From positions 1 through 64,000 of the forward strand of contig JBQTIY010000010.1 of assembly GCA_052387675.1 (NCBI GenBank): a DNA stretch of 64,000 nt. Reading direction: 5' to 3'. Shown here one piece after another: positions 35,201 to 42,926 of this stretch. The translations under genes and the position numbers were made by a program. Source of the DNA: JBQTIY01 sp052387675. GTDB lineage: Bacteria; Planctomycetota; B15-G4. A model generated the notes under the pieces. That model was not told the origin of the DNA. It did no database searches and saw only the letters and a program-made list of their open reading frames with translations. Each line of letters starts with the position of its first letter. The stretch's first letter is position 1.

Positions 35201-35861
35201 TCGTCCCGCTGCCCGTCACGCTCGCGCCCACGGCATTGCTGGTCCACGCGCCGGCCACTGTGTGCGTCAAGGCGCCGAGAGCGAGTGTGCCGGCCGCGTT
35301 GACGGTCACCGCGCCGTTGCAGTCCAGGGCCGCGCCGCTGGCATCGAGTGTGCCGCCGTTCACCACCAGTGCACCGGCGACTGTCGGAGCCGTGCTCACC
35401 GTGCGCGTGCCGCTGCTCTGGGTGAGGTTGTGAAAGGCGGTGGCGGCGCCGCCGCCTAAAGTGCCCGTGCCGGTGAAGAGGACGGTGGAGGTGCCGTGCG
35501 TGAACGTGCCGGCATTCAGCCAGTCGCCGGCCACGCTGATCGTGCTGCCGGTGGAGGTGACGAGGAGCGTTCCGTCGAGGTTCACGTCCCCGGCCACGGA
35601 AAGATCAAAGAGACTGCCGAGCGTGAGCGTTGCGCCCGGGTCGATCGTGAGATCACGGCACGCGGGATTGCTGCTGTAGAGCGCCGGCTGATTGGCCGTG
35701 CTGGCGATGATCACATCGTCCGAAGAGGTGGGAACAAGTCCGGTGCTCCAGTTCGTGCCCACGTTCCAGGACGTGTTCGTCGCCCCGGTCCAGGTGCTCT
35801 GGGCGGAGGCGCTGGTGGCGGCAAGCAACACGATCGCGAGGGTCAGGCGAGGCCGGGACAT
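32280..35861 (-). CDS. Large secreted beta-helix/adhesin-like protein
   Basis: A 1193-residue exported protein. The signal peptide is MSRPRLTLAIVLLAATSASA, and an N-terminal module TWTGATNTSWNVGTNWSTG is typical of autotransporter-like beta-solenoids. Two long near-duplicate blocks of about 200 residues follow (each with GGTIxxxxGTTVTVGGNVD, QLLDIEGD, DTTIRCAGDWS and an SVSAGSRTL-like strand). Then come an Fn3-like unit (LTWSSIDEVDLDDWILEISD) and a pectate-lyase-like beta-helix (VYADISTALAAVPGPNHFLS). No catalytic motif is seen. Start 35861 follows AGGAGT (complement of 35869-35874). Probably a surface adhesin or matrix protein. Confidence 0.82.
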   Translation of the reverse strand: MSRPRLTLAIVLLAATSASAQSTWTGATNTSWNVGTNWSTGLVPTSSDDVIIASTANQPALYSSNPACRDLTIDPGATLTLGSLFDLSVAGDVNLDGTLLVTSTGSTISVAGDWLNAGTFTHGTSTVLFTGTGTLGGGAATAFHNLTQSSGTRTVSTAPTVAGALVVNGGTLDASGAALDCNGAVTVNAAGTLALGALTHTVAGAWTSNAVGASVTGSGTIQFDGTGTTLTATNSLPNASVSAGSRTLASTAIAGNLIQTGGTILLQQGTTVTVGGNVDLQAGSFQANAAGGSPQLLDIEGDASMAATTGTISSDTTIRCAGDWSATSAFNPVGGTIRLDGAGAASVSGTPIFFNLEISDGTKTVTVPTSVKGNLNVLSGTLDADAALDVDFAVTISAGATFDTGSSTHKVGLSWTSSALGAMTTGTGTIEFDGVGTLNAGGNPLPSVLISAGTRGVSTSSVLGTLTMTGGTLSLSAGATLTVGGDAEFLGGTFSSNFPGGAPQILDIEGSVTMNAIAGAIAADTTIRCSGDWSGSGTFAPTGGLVELDGAGTTQLSAIAPGFNPQFADLILRNGTRSVSSNFALDSTNLTIEAGAALDVGDKTLALLATTLSVQGSLSVAAGGQLALAGGVTGTVSGAGALLSVIGTSSNVAQLAGHAGGGYALSITGGATLAARHFLIQEPGPAGLVITDTALIAATPNDLRLGTFRLPSSTAGSALLDIERPAPADFRYLSFEDSLSVGSFNVRTLAGAALSFTNSSGAFAGPSFEDDPGGTPGNIDWLSESTSIGGFTARSGPEEILLTWSSIDEVDLDDWILEISDEVTPVNYTPLVELPPTGGGSGYQHLDLTATPGVQRTYRLSERLTHGTIQVLGTAVATAYSADLPANVLTVGASGVYADISTALAAVPGPNHFLSIEAGTYASFTVDSSVPSGLRILADGSGPVVIDTSSGPVLIEDRLASSSVSLMGLEIGAISSTFPALVVEDCAGVVVLDSLTLQGGAGEEGLRVSNSPRTALQRCDLAGDPGLKLEAGSVAVIGRGSIDDLELEGDSFLRTCGVGGSPGSSVEPGSTLIDYTGVMPNLEVPAFVSLHEPFLLNFEGEPNHGLLFVLSLSMVWLDAPGNPKLELAGLANLDGGLLLVLGNFSPAGTFSLPALLPPDPILLGLPFVMQPIDKDPGTSVHRWGNVATVVGLP

Positions 35862-36055
35862 ACAGAGCACTCCTGTGTCGGCGGCCCAATGGCCGGCGAC
35901 ACTGTCGGTCAGGATCGGAAGAACGCCCCGGCTCCCCTGAGCCGAAGCGGCAGCCGCGCCGCAGGACGGACCTCGGGGGCGGCGCGCTCCGCGGCCGAGC
36001 ATTCTAGGCCCAATTGTCAGTCCCGGGGGCCTGACGCGGAGGGCGGGCCGGCCTC

Positions 36056-36061
36056 TAGAAT
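36056..36061 (+). promoter_or_regulatory. Candidate -10 element before the cupin gene
   Basis: TAGAAT ends 8 nt before the ATG at 36070, in the divergent gap between two genes. There is no matching -35 box. It would give a very short leader. Confidence 0.3.
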
Positions 36062-36069
36062 GGCCGCCC

Positions 36070-36663
36070 ATGCCTAAGACCATCACGCTGACCGACGCCG
36101 TGGCCAATGCCCTGCGCGCCTCCTGCGCAGAATCCCTCGATTTCGCCGGGCGCATCCGAGCCGGGCACCAGGCCATCTCGCGCGCCGTCGTGGAGGGTTA
36201 CGACCTGGACTCCATGTGGCGCGAGTCCGACCCCGACAAGCGGCTGCCCGGCGGTTACCGCCGCCATCAGGTCGTGCGAGATGAGCGCTACGGCTTCACG
36301 GTTGTGGTGCTGCTCTGGGAACCGGGCGCCTGCACGCCGATTCACGACCACGACACCTGGTGCGTCTTCGGCCTGCTCGATGGCCGGCTGGAAGTGACCA
36401 ACTACGCGGTGCTGGAAGCGCCAGGCGACAAGAACATCCACCTGCGCGAAGTCTCGCGCGAGCACGTGCTCACCGGAATCATCGGCGACAACCGCGAGCC
36501 GGACACCGAGGTCCACCGCGTGCGCAACATCGATGGGCGCCGCGCCATGTCGCTGCACGTCTACGGCAGCGACCTGACGCAGCGCACGCTCTTCAACGGC
36601 CGCGGCATCAAGGTGGACGGCAAGGACCGCTGCTTCGCGTTCAGCAACGCGCCGGCTTACTGA
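36070..36663 (+). CDS. Cysteine dioxygenase-type cupin
   Basis: A 197-residue cupin of the cysteine dioxygenase type I family. The first cupin motif is PIHDHDTWCVFGLLDGRLEV (iron-binding His pair). The second has EVHRVRNIDGRRAMSLHVYG (third His). Related bacterial enzymes oxidise cysteine or 3-mercaptopropionate to the sulfinic acid with O2. The Cys usually crosslinked to Tyr in the mammalian enzyme cannot be identified with certainty. The exact thiol substrate is unknown. It is a single-gene unit, and the stop codon lies in a GGCTT/AAGCC hairpin. Confidence 0.85.
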   Translation: MPKTITLTDAVANALRASCAESLDFAGRIRAGHQAISRAVVEGYDLDSMWRESDPDKRLPGGYRRHQVVRDERYGFTVVVLLWEPGACTPIHDHDTWCVFGLLDGRLEVTNYAVLEAPGDKNIHLREVSREHVLTGIIGDNREPDTEVHRVRNIDGRRAMSLHVYGSDLTQRTLFNGRGIKVDGKDRCFAFSNAPAY

Positions 36664-36667
36664 AGCC
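36654..36667 (+). terminator. Hairpin over the cupin gene stop
   Basis: GGCTT-ACTG-AAGCC is a perfect 5-bp stem with the TGA stop in loop and arm. No U-tract follows. Confidence 0.25.
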
Positions 36668-36717
36668 CACGGCCCAACCAAGGCAGCCCTTGCGCTGCCG
36701 GCCCTTGTGCTGACGGC

Positions 36718-37419
36718 TCAGCGGCCGCCGAGCGCCTCATCAAGCCTGGCGATGATCAGCGCCGACCAAGTTTCGAAGCGGGCCGGCTCGGAGCGGGCCA
36801 GCTCGGCCAGCGCCTTGCGCGTGACGAAGCTGCCCTCCAGCACCTCGGTCTCGCGGATGGCCACGTCCGGCGTTTCGCAGCGCGCCACATTGACCAAGCC
36901 GAAGTGCACCGAGCCCACATCGCTGGCGTCGTCGTTGATCACGCCCACGGTCTGCAACGTGTAGGGCGAGCGAATCTCGATCTCCTCTTCGAGCTCGCGC
37001 CGGCAGCCGGCGTCCAGGACATCAGCGCTCGAAGATGACAGAGCGGCCTTGCCGGCCGCGCTCGTCGGCGCGCCAAGATCCACCGGGTTGATGTGCCCGC
37101 CGACGCCGATGGAGAGCTTGCCATGCAGGCGCGACTCGCCGCCCTTGCCGAGTCGGCGCAGCAGCAGCACCTCATCGCCGTGCGTCACGAGCGTGTAGGG
37201 GATGATCTGCTTGAAGGAGCTGTCCGTCTCGGCGTGGCGGCGCTCCAGGAAGAAGCCGCGTTCGCGGATGCGCTCCGTCCACCGCGCGACCGCATCGGCC
37301 TCACTCGCCTGCGTGCCGGCCGGCACGGCGCCGGCGCCGGACGCGCCGCGCGGCACGAAGCCGTGCGGGAAGGAGCGCTCGAAGAGGTCGTAGCGCTTGA
37401 CGACGTAGACGAATTCCAT
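36718..37419 (-). CDS. Nudix hydrolase family protein
   Basis: A 233-residue protein. The Nudix segment begins LSIGVGGHINPVD and ends CRRELEEEIEIRSPYTLQTV, with the catalytic REL-EE-E. Between them lies an insert of about 28 residues rich in Ser and Ala (GAPTSAAGKAALSSSSADVL), longer than the usual Nudix loop. The N-terminal half carries MEFVYVVKRYDLFERSFPHG, a pattern seen in phosphoesterase-like Nudix proteins. Nudix enzymes hydrolyse nucleoside diphosphate derivatives; the substrate is not inferable. ATG at 37419 is preferred; GTG at 37437 is the alternative. Confidence 0.8.
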   Translation of the reverse strand: MEFVYVVKRYDLFERSFPHGFVPRGASGAGAVPAGTQASEADAVARWTERIRERGFFLERRHAETDSSFKQIIPYTLVTHGDEVLLLRRLGKGGESRLHGKLSIGVGGHINPVDLGAPTSAAGKAALSSSSADVLDAGCRRELEEEIEIRSPYTLQTVGVINDDASDVGSVHFGLVNVARCETPDVAIRETEVLEGSFVTRKALAELARSEPARFETWSALIIARLDEALGGR

Positions 37420-37474
37420 GCCGGCGAGCTCGCGCACTGGGAGATGGGCTGCACGCCGCGGAGGGCGTTCTGGC

Positions 37475-37480
37475 TATGAT
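37475..37480 (+). promoter_or_regulatory. Candidate -10 element of rnpB
   Basis: TATGAT, preceded by GGC, lies about 32 nt before the mature 5' end of RNase P RNA. The position 17 nt upstream of it (CACGCC) does not look like a -35 box. Confidence 0.35.
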
Positions 37481-37511
37481 GCCGGACTTCGACTCGTTCT
37501 TTGAAAACTGG

Positions 37512-37908
<397 letters not shown>

Positions 37909-37932
<24 letters not shown>

Positions 37933-38103
37933 TTTCCCAAGTTTTGACCTTGGCTTTCCCGAAAGGGTGGGCCCCCCGCGGAGGATTCCGTGGTGCCTGC
38001 TGCGGACGACGGCCGCGCAGTCGGCACACTTTTTGGCCGTCTCCAGCACTTGACGCTTTTTCCCAACGGGGATAGGTTCGCGCGTGAACTTCTTGTCGGG
38101 CAG
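37909..38103 (-). CDS. Possible small protein, non-AUG start
   Basis: A 64-codon open frame on the complement reads LPDKKFTREPIPVGKKRQVL, then ETAKKCADCAAVVRSRHHG. Its first 40 codons have G/C third positions like real genes here, and the K-rich, CxxC-containing sequence looks protein-like. It has no ATG or GTG: a CTG at 38101-38103 follows an in-frame stop directly. Its end overlaps the antisense of RNase P RNA. It may be a CTG-started gene, a frameshifted remnant, or chance. Confidence 0.2.
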
Positions 38104-38191
38104 TCAGGCATCGGTCGGGTTGATGCCAAACGGCGAGAGGCCCCGTAGGTCGCGCGGTCGTTCAACAGGATCAGCAACAGGACTCTCCACC

Positions 38192-38437
38192 GTGCAGTCT
38201 TCCACCGAGCTTCGCTTTCTCCTCTGCGCCTTCGTCGTCCTGGTGGCCATCGTGGTCCCGGCTTCCGCAGCGGAGTTCTCCTCCGCCCCGGCCGCTGTCG
38301 AACTGGCGCCGGTCACCAGCACCGCCAGCGCCGTCTTCCTGCTCAAGGACGCCCCGCCGCCGCTCATCGTCATGGCGCTTGGGGTGCTGCTCGTGGCCGT
38401 GACCGTCACGCGGCGCGTGCGCCGCGGCGCCAACTAG
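38192..38437 (+). CDS. Small exported protein with C-terminal membrane anchor
   Basis: An 81-residue protein: signal peptide (LRFLLCAFVVLVAIVVPASA, cleavage before AEFSS), a 30-residue Ala/Thr/Ser linker, then APPPLIVMALGVLLVAVTVT and a basic tail RRVRRGAN. The small-motif, hydrophobic and basic order resembles C-terminal sorting signals of the PEP-CTERM kind, though the PEP motif itself is replaced by PPP. GTG at 38192 is chosen because the signal peptide starts there; the longer ATG frame from 38084 adds an Arg-rich tract. The stop overlaps the ruvX stop on the other strand. Confidence 0.5.
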   Translation: MQSSTELRFLLCAFVVLVAIVVPASAAEFSSAPAAVELAPVTSTASAVFLLKDAPPPLIVMALGVLLVAVTVTRRVRRGAN

Positions 38438-38859
38438 TTTTCCGAAGCTTCGCGGTCCAGGACCGAGCTGAGGATCACGGCCGCGGCCACCGAGTCGCGC
38501 AGCTTCTTGCGCTCGCTGGGGCGCAGGCCCGCATCGCGCAAGACCGTTTCGGCCTCCTCGGTGGAGAGGCGCTCGTCCTCGAGCATGACCGGCAGGCCCA
38601 GCGCGTTGGCAAGGAAGTCCGCGAAGGCGCGCGCCTGCACCGACATCGGGCTCTCGCGGCCGTCCATGTGCACCGGCAGGCCGACGACGAGGCGCTTGAC
38701 CTCCCGCTCCTCGACGATGAGCCGCAGCGCCGCCAGATCCTCGTTCTGTGAACGGCGCTTGAGAGCGGGCAGCGGATGGCTGGCCATGCCCAGCGCATCG
38801 CTCACGGCCAGCCCGTGCCGCACGGTGCCGTAGTCGATGGCGAGGATTACGTCCTTCAC
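38434..38859 (-). CDS. ruvX: Putative Holliday junction resolvase RuvX (YqgF)
   Basis: A 141-residue RNase H-fold protein: ILAIDYGTVRHGLAVSDALG (first catalytic Asp), RLVVGLPVHMDGRESPMSVQ, MLEDERLSTEEAE (second acidic pair) and LRDSVAAAVIL (third Asp). The length matches the YqgF/RuvX family, which is implicated in pre-16S rRNA 5' processing and in Holliday junction resolution. Its ATG overlaps the stop of the AsmA-like gene (ATGA at 38856-38859), so the two are co-translated. Confidence 0.92.
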   Translation of the reverse strand: MKDVILAIDYGTVRHGLAVSDALGMASHPLPALKRRSQNEDLAALRLIVEEREVKRLVVGLPVHMDGRESPMSVQARAFADFLANALGLPVMLEDERLSTEEAETVLRDAGLRPSERKKLRDSVAAAVILSSVLDREASEN

Positions 38860-40352
38860 GGCTGCTTGCCGCCCAGCTTCTTCTTCAGCAGTTCGTTGAG
38901 TTTCTCGGCGGCCTTTTCTTTGGCCGCCGCCTTGGCCTGCTCGACGGCATCGCCCTGCGCCGGATCGAGTGTGTCACCCAGGGCCTCCTTCAGCTTCTCG
39001 TCGAGGCGCTGCTGGAGTTCGTTCTTCAGGGCGTCGGTCACCAGCCCGTCCAGGCCCAGCGCGAAGGCCGGCCCGTTCCAGGGACCCTCGATCGTGAGCG
39101 CGCGCCCGCTGAAGTGCGAGGCGTACTTCTCGCCCACCAGGCCGGCCCAAGGGATGCGGTAGTGCAGCGTGCCGTCCAGTGAGGCATAGCCCTCAATGGG
39201 CAGGACGCGCCGCGTGCCGTCGCTGCGCGCGAGCGCGGCCGAGCCGATGGCCAGCCGCCCGGCTTCGATGCGCACGTCGCCATCGAAGCCGCCGAAACTC
39301 AGATCGATGAGCGGCTCGCCGCCCTCCTGCAGCGCCTGCACCGCAGATTGGAGTTCGCCGAAGAGTCCGCCTTGGATGTGGCCGCGTCCGATCGCGACGC
39401 GGGCGCTGCCGGCCAGGCTCTCGTAGTTCTTTGCCATGAGCTCGTCGAGCGAGGGGCTCTGCAGTTGCACGCTCAGATCGAGCGGCGCGCTCACGCTCAC
39501 CGGCTGGCCCTGCGCGCTGCTCGCCAGCAGCGGGAATGCCGCGGCGAGCAGCGGCGCGCTGAGGCTGCCCGGCTGGATGCCCGTGCCTTGGAAACTCAGG
39601 CTCACGCTGCGATCCCGCCGGCCCAAGCCGTGCGCCTTCAGCTCGATGGGCGCGCGGCTGTCTCCCGTGACGAGGTCGGCGCTGAGCCGCACGACCAAGG
39701 GCGCGCCCACGCCCGGATTCTTGGCGGAGATCGTGAGCTTCTCGACGCCGGTGGTGACGCCCTTTTTCTCGTCGCGCAGGATGGCCGAGCCGTTGCGCAG
39801 CGTGAGGTCCACCAGGAGGTCGTCGGGCAGCGCGAGGCCCGGACGGCGGGCACCCCCGCGAGGTTCGCCGGGGGGCGGCGGAGCCGGATCGCTGCCGGGC
39901 GGGGCGTCCGCGCCGCGCGGCCGCGGGGGCAGGCCGAGAAACTCCTCCAGATTCGTGCTGCCATCGGGGTGCACCACCAATAGCGCCTTGAAGCCGTCGA
40001 GCTGGCAACGCAGCGCCAGCCGGCCGGCGGCCAGGGAGAGCACCGAGGCCTCGAAGCTCGCCTCCGGCAGTTCAAGCAGGGGCTCGCCCTCGCCGATGCG
40101 CCCCGGCCAGAGCGTGAGCGCAGTCAGCCGCTGGGCCCCGAACCAGGAGATATCCAGCTCGCCCAACTCAATCGTGCCGCCGATCTGGCGGTTGGCTTCC
40201 TCGACCAGCCTGTTTCTGAAGGGCGCGGTCGAGAGTATGGTTGGCAGGAACGCCGTCACCAGCACGATCAACAGCAGTAGGATCAGCAGCGCGCGCAGGA
40301 GCCTGGCCAGGGGCCCGCGGCGCCGCACGACGTCGGGTTCGGCGTCGGCCAT
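38856..40352 (-). CDS. AsmA-family protein
   Basis: A 498-residue protein with one N-terminal membrane segment (RALLILLLLIVLVTAFLPTI) followed by a long periplasmic beta-rich region. Early family signatures are FRNRLVEEANRQIGGTIELG and ISWFGAQRLTALTLWPGR, and a later one is LSADLVTGDSRAPIELKAHG. The C-terminus is a Lys/Glu-rich coiled segment (AKAAAKEKAAEKLNELLKKK). AsmA-like proteins bridge or modulate lipid transport to the outer membrane. A Pro-rich insert lies near residue 150. Start 40352 follows TGGAGGAA (complement of 40357-40364). Coupled to ruvX downstream. Confidence 0.8.
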   Translation of the reverse strand: MADAEPDVVRRRGPLARLLRALLILLLLIVLVTAFLPTILSTAPFRNRLVEEANRQIGGTIELGELDISWFGAQRLTALTLWPGRIGEGEPLLELPEASFEASVLSLAAGRLALRCQLDGFKALLVVHPDGSTNLEEFLGLPPRPRGADAPPGSDPAPPPPGEPRGGARRPGLALPDDLLVDLTLRNGSAILRDEKKGVTTGVEKLTISAKNPGVGAPLVVRLSADLVTGDSRAPIELKAHGLGRRDRSVSLSFQGTGIQPGSLSAPLLAAAFPLLASSAQGQPVSVSAPLDLSVQLQSPSLDELMAKNYESLAGSARVAIGRGHIQGGLFGELQSAVQALQEGGEPLIDLSFGGFDGDVRIEAGRLAIGSAALARSDGTRRVLPIEGYASLDGTLHYRIPWAGLVGEKYASHFSGRALTIEGPWNGPAFALGLDGLVTDALKNELQQRLDEKLKEALGDTLDPAQGDAVEQAKAAAKEKAAEKLNELLKKKLGGKQP

Positions 40353-40380
40353 GGCATTCCTCCAGAGAGGTGCTGAGGGC

Positions 40381-42321
40381 ATGAAGGCTTCGCATCATAG
40401 CGGTCTGATCCGCGGTTCCGTTCCTGTGCGTCTCGCCGTGCTGGTGCTCAGCATGGTCGGCGCGGCTGGCTGTGCCTCCAGCGAGAGTGACGGCGCCGCG
40501 AGCGCAGCGCCGCCTCGCCCACTCGAGGCCGCGCGGATCACGTCGCCGCCGGCCAAGCCCGCGCCGCCGCCGACGCCCGTCGCCGCGACGACCCCGCTGG
40601 TGAGGCGCAGCACGTCGCAGGGCAGCTTGGCCGCCGCACAAGACCTCGTGGCGCCCTTCTTCGATCGTGCCGAGGCGATGAAGCTGCTCTCGGCCATCGA
40701 TCCTTACTACCGCGTGCGCGGCAATCACGGTTACCAGAAGAGCCTCGAACGGATCCTGCTCGTGCTGCGCGAGGCGGGCTTCGCCACGAGTTCCTCCGAG
40801 GGAGTGGCCCGCGACTCCGCCGAGATCCGCGACTTCGGTCCGGTCGAGCAGGCCTGGACGCCGCTGCACGCGCGGCTGGAGTTGCTCGACGCCGAGGGCT
40901 CGGCGCGCATCCTGCATGAGTTCGAGGACGAGAGCGGTGCTCAGCGCACTTTCCTGGCGGTGAACTCCTTTGCCACGCGCTCCGAGGGCGTCGTGGCTCC
41001 GCTGATGCGCTTCGATGCCAGCAAGCCGGCCGAGGTCTATGCCGGCACGATCGTCTTCGGCAGCCTGCCGGCAGAGACGCTCTTCGACCGGGCCGTGCGC
41101 CAAGGCCGCGCGCTGGGAGTCATCTCCAGCTACTTGCCGGACTACAACCGCCCGGGCGTGCACCAGGACAGCATTCGCTACAGCAAGCTGCCCTACGATG
41201 AAGAGCGCCACGCCTTCGGCCTCAACGTTTCACACGCGAGCGGCGCCGTGCTATCGGCTGCGCTCGACGAGGGCCAGGCCTATGTGCGCGTCAGCATCGG
41301 CGCCCGCTTCGCGGAGGCCCGCGGACGCGCGCTCATCGCCACCATCGGCGGCACGCTGGCCAATGCCGGCACGGTGGCCGTGGTCGGACACCTCGACGAG
41401 CCCGGCGCCAATGACAACGGCTCGGGCATCGCCACGATGGCCGCCATGGCCAGCGGCTATCTGCGGGCGCTGCGCGATGGCCGCGTGGCCCGGCCGCGGC
41501 GCTCGATCAGCTTTGTGTTCGGCACTGAGTTCGAGAGTTCGCGCGAGTGGCTGCAGGCCAAGATCGGGCCGGTGGATCTGGCGCTCGTCGTGGACATGGT
41601 GGGGCAGAATCAGGCCACGACCGGGGCGGTGGCGCTGGTCGAGCGCATGCCGGACCCCGGAGCGATCTGGGACAGAAAGCCGCTCGACGTGCACTCCGAG
41701 TGGGGCCGCAGCGACGAGCTGCGCGAGAGCGACCTCACCGGCAGCTTCCTCAACGACTACATGCTGAGTGCCCTGCGACTGCGCGCTGAGAACACCGGCT
41801 GGAACGTGCGCAGCAATCCCTTCGAGGGCGGCAGCGACCACGAGTCCTTCCTCGAACGCGGCGTGCCGGCGGTGCTGCTCTGGCACTTCACCGACACTTA
41901 CTACCACACCAGCCTGGACCGCTTGGACAAGGTGGATCCGGCCGAGATGGAGCACATGGCCGTCTGCGCGCTGGGCTTGGTGCACCACTACGCCCACGCC
42001 GGTGTCGATCGGGCCGCCGAGGTGCTCGACCTCGTGATGGATGCCGCACGCGTGCGGCTCTCGACCGAGGCTCAGAACGCGCGGCGCTTTTTGAGCGCGC
42101 CGGGTGTCTCCGAGGACGAGCACCAGATCTCCGAAGTCAGCCGGCGGGAGCGGCGAGTCATCGTGGCCTGGGGGCGCTGGTATCGCGAGGCGCTGCTCTC
42201 ACTGGAGGGCTTCGATCCCGATCCCAGCGCGAGCACGGATCGCAGCGCGCTCGTCGGGCGCATCGACGAGGCTCTCAGCGAGCTGCGCGAGTTGGAGCGC
42301 CAGATCCTCGATACGCTTTAG
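40381..42321 (+). CDS. M28-family peptidase lipoprotein
   Basis: A 646-residue predicted lipoprotein (LSMVGAAGCASSE, Cys 31), Ala/Pro linker, N-terminal beta domain with PA-like features, then the M28 metal-binding region: VVGHLDEPGANDNGSG, FGTEFESSREW, VVDMVGQN and FTDTYYHTSLD. The five zinc ligands appear complete. A C-terminal helical tail follows (LSELRELERQILDTL). M28 members are aminopeptidases or carboxypeptidases; the specificity is unknown. ATG 40381 is chosen because the same frame upstream only mirrors the AsmA-like gene. Divergent from that gene with 28 nt between. Confidence 0.85.
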   Translation: MKASHHSGLIRGSVPVRLAVLVLSMVGAAGCASSESDGAASAAPPRPLEAARITSPPAKPAPPPTPVAATTPLVRRSTSQGSLAAAQDLVAPFFDRAEAMKLLSAIDPYYRVRGNHGYQKSLERILLVLREAGFATSSSEGVARDSAEIRDFGPVEQAWTPLHARLELLDAEGSARILHEFEDESGAQRTFLAVNSFATRSEGVVAPLMRFDASKPAEVYAGTIVFGSLPAETLFDRAVRQGRALGVISSYLPDYNRPGVHQDSIRYSKLPYDEERHAFGLNVSHASGAVLSAALDEGQAYVRVSIGARFAEARGRALIATIGGTLANAGTVAVVGHLDEPGANDNGSGIATMAAMASGYLRALRDGRVARPRRSISFVFGTEFESSREWLQAKIGPVDLALVVDMVGQNQATTGAVALVERMPDPGAIWDRKPLDVHSEWGRSDELRESDLTGSFLNDYMLSALRLRAENTGWNVRSNPFEGGSDHESFLERGVPAVLLWHFTDTYYHTSLDRLDKVDPAEMEHMAVCALGLVHHYAHAGVDRAAEVLDLVMDAARVRLSTEAQNARRFLSAPGVSEDEHQISEVSRRERRVIVAWGRWYREALLSLEGFDPDPSASTDRSALVGRIDEALSELRELERQILDTL

Positions 42322-42856
42322 CCGCTCGTGCGCGACGCCGACGCGTGGCGACAGCCTTCTTGGCGGCGGCCTTGCGCTTCTTGCGCTGCGTGGCTTGGTA
42401 GCGCTTGACCCACGCGTCGCGGTAGGCCTCTAGCTCCTCGACCGTACGGAAAGTGAGGTCGGCTTCAGGCTCGCCGGTGAGTTCGTCCTTGTCGCACCAG
42501 TCGTTTTCGTAGTCTCGGCAAATGGCCGGCCGCTTGTCGTAGATGGTGCAGCGCTGATCGGGCCCGAGCGCGCGGCACTTGCTGAAGATCTGCACGAACC
42601 AGGAGCGGCCCTCGCGGAAGACCTGCGTGCGCTCGTGTAGCAGGTACCAGCGCAAGTCCTCGAAGTCCTTGGGCTCGGTCGGCGCGTCCACCTCCAGTGC
42701 GAAGTAGCGGCAGCAGAGCGCAATGCAGGAGCCGCACTTCTCCGCAGAGGCGGCGGCGCGCTCGGCCTTCGTGAGGCGCGGTTTGCGCGCGCCGGTCGGG
42801 AACTTGGAGCCCGTCGGGTGCGGCTTGCTGGGGGGCGGTGCGATCGTGATGGACAT
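42275..42856 (-). CDS. YkgJ-type cysteine cluster protein
   Basis: A 193-residue protein with the YkgJ/CxxCxxxCC signature: CGSCIALCCRYFALEVD, then KCRALGPDQRCTIYDKRPAI and CRDYENDWC. These cysteines bind a zinc or Fe-S cluster; the family role is not established. The C-terminus is Lys/Arg-rich (QRKKRKAAAKKAVATRRRRA), suggesting nucleic acid contact. The last 47 nt overlap the end of the M28 gene on the other strand. ATG at 42856 (MSITIAPP) is preferred, with 42871 as an alternative. Confidence 0.85.
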   Translation of the reverse strand: MSITIAPPPSKPHPTGSKFPTGARKPRLTKAERAAASAEKCGSCIALCCRYFALEVDAPTEPKDFEDLRWYLLHERTQVFREGRSWFVQIFSKCRALGPDQRCTIYDKRPAICRDYENDWCDKDELTGEPEADLTFRTVEELEAYRDAWVKRYQATQRKKRKAAAKKAVATRRRRARAAKAYRGSGAPTRAAR

Positions 42857-42926
42857 GGTGGGGGCAGGCATTTCGCACCAGGAAGGGCTCGCGGTCAATC
42901 AGAAAGCGCGAGCCTCGCTGCGAAGC

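Noticed and set aside
37440..37511. Small plus-strand frame into rnpB (MMPDFDSFFENWDPEPP)
   Set aside because: The frame runs on through the conserved RNase P RNA, so it cannot be a gene of its own.
39436..40380. 945-nt upstream extension of the M28 gene frame
   Set aside because: It lies wholly within the AsmA-like gene on the other strand and is Ser/Arg-rich; the signal peptide begins at 40381.
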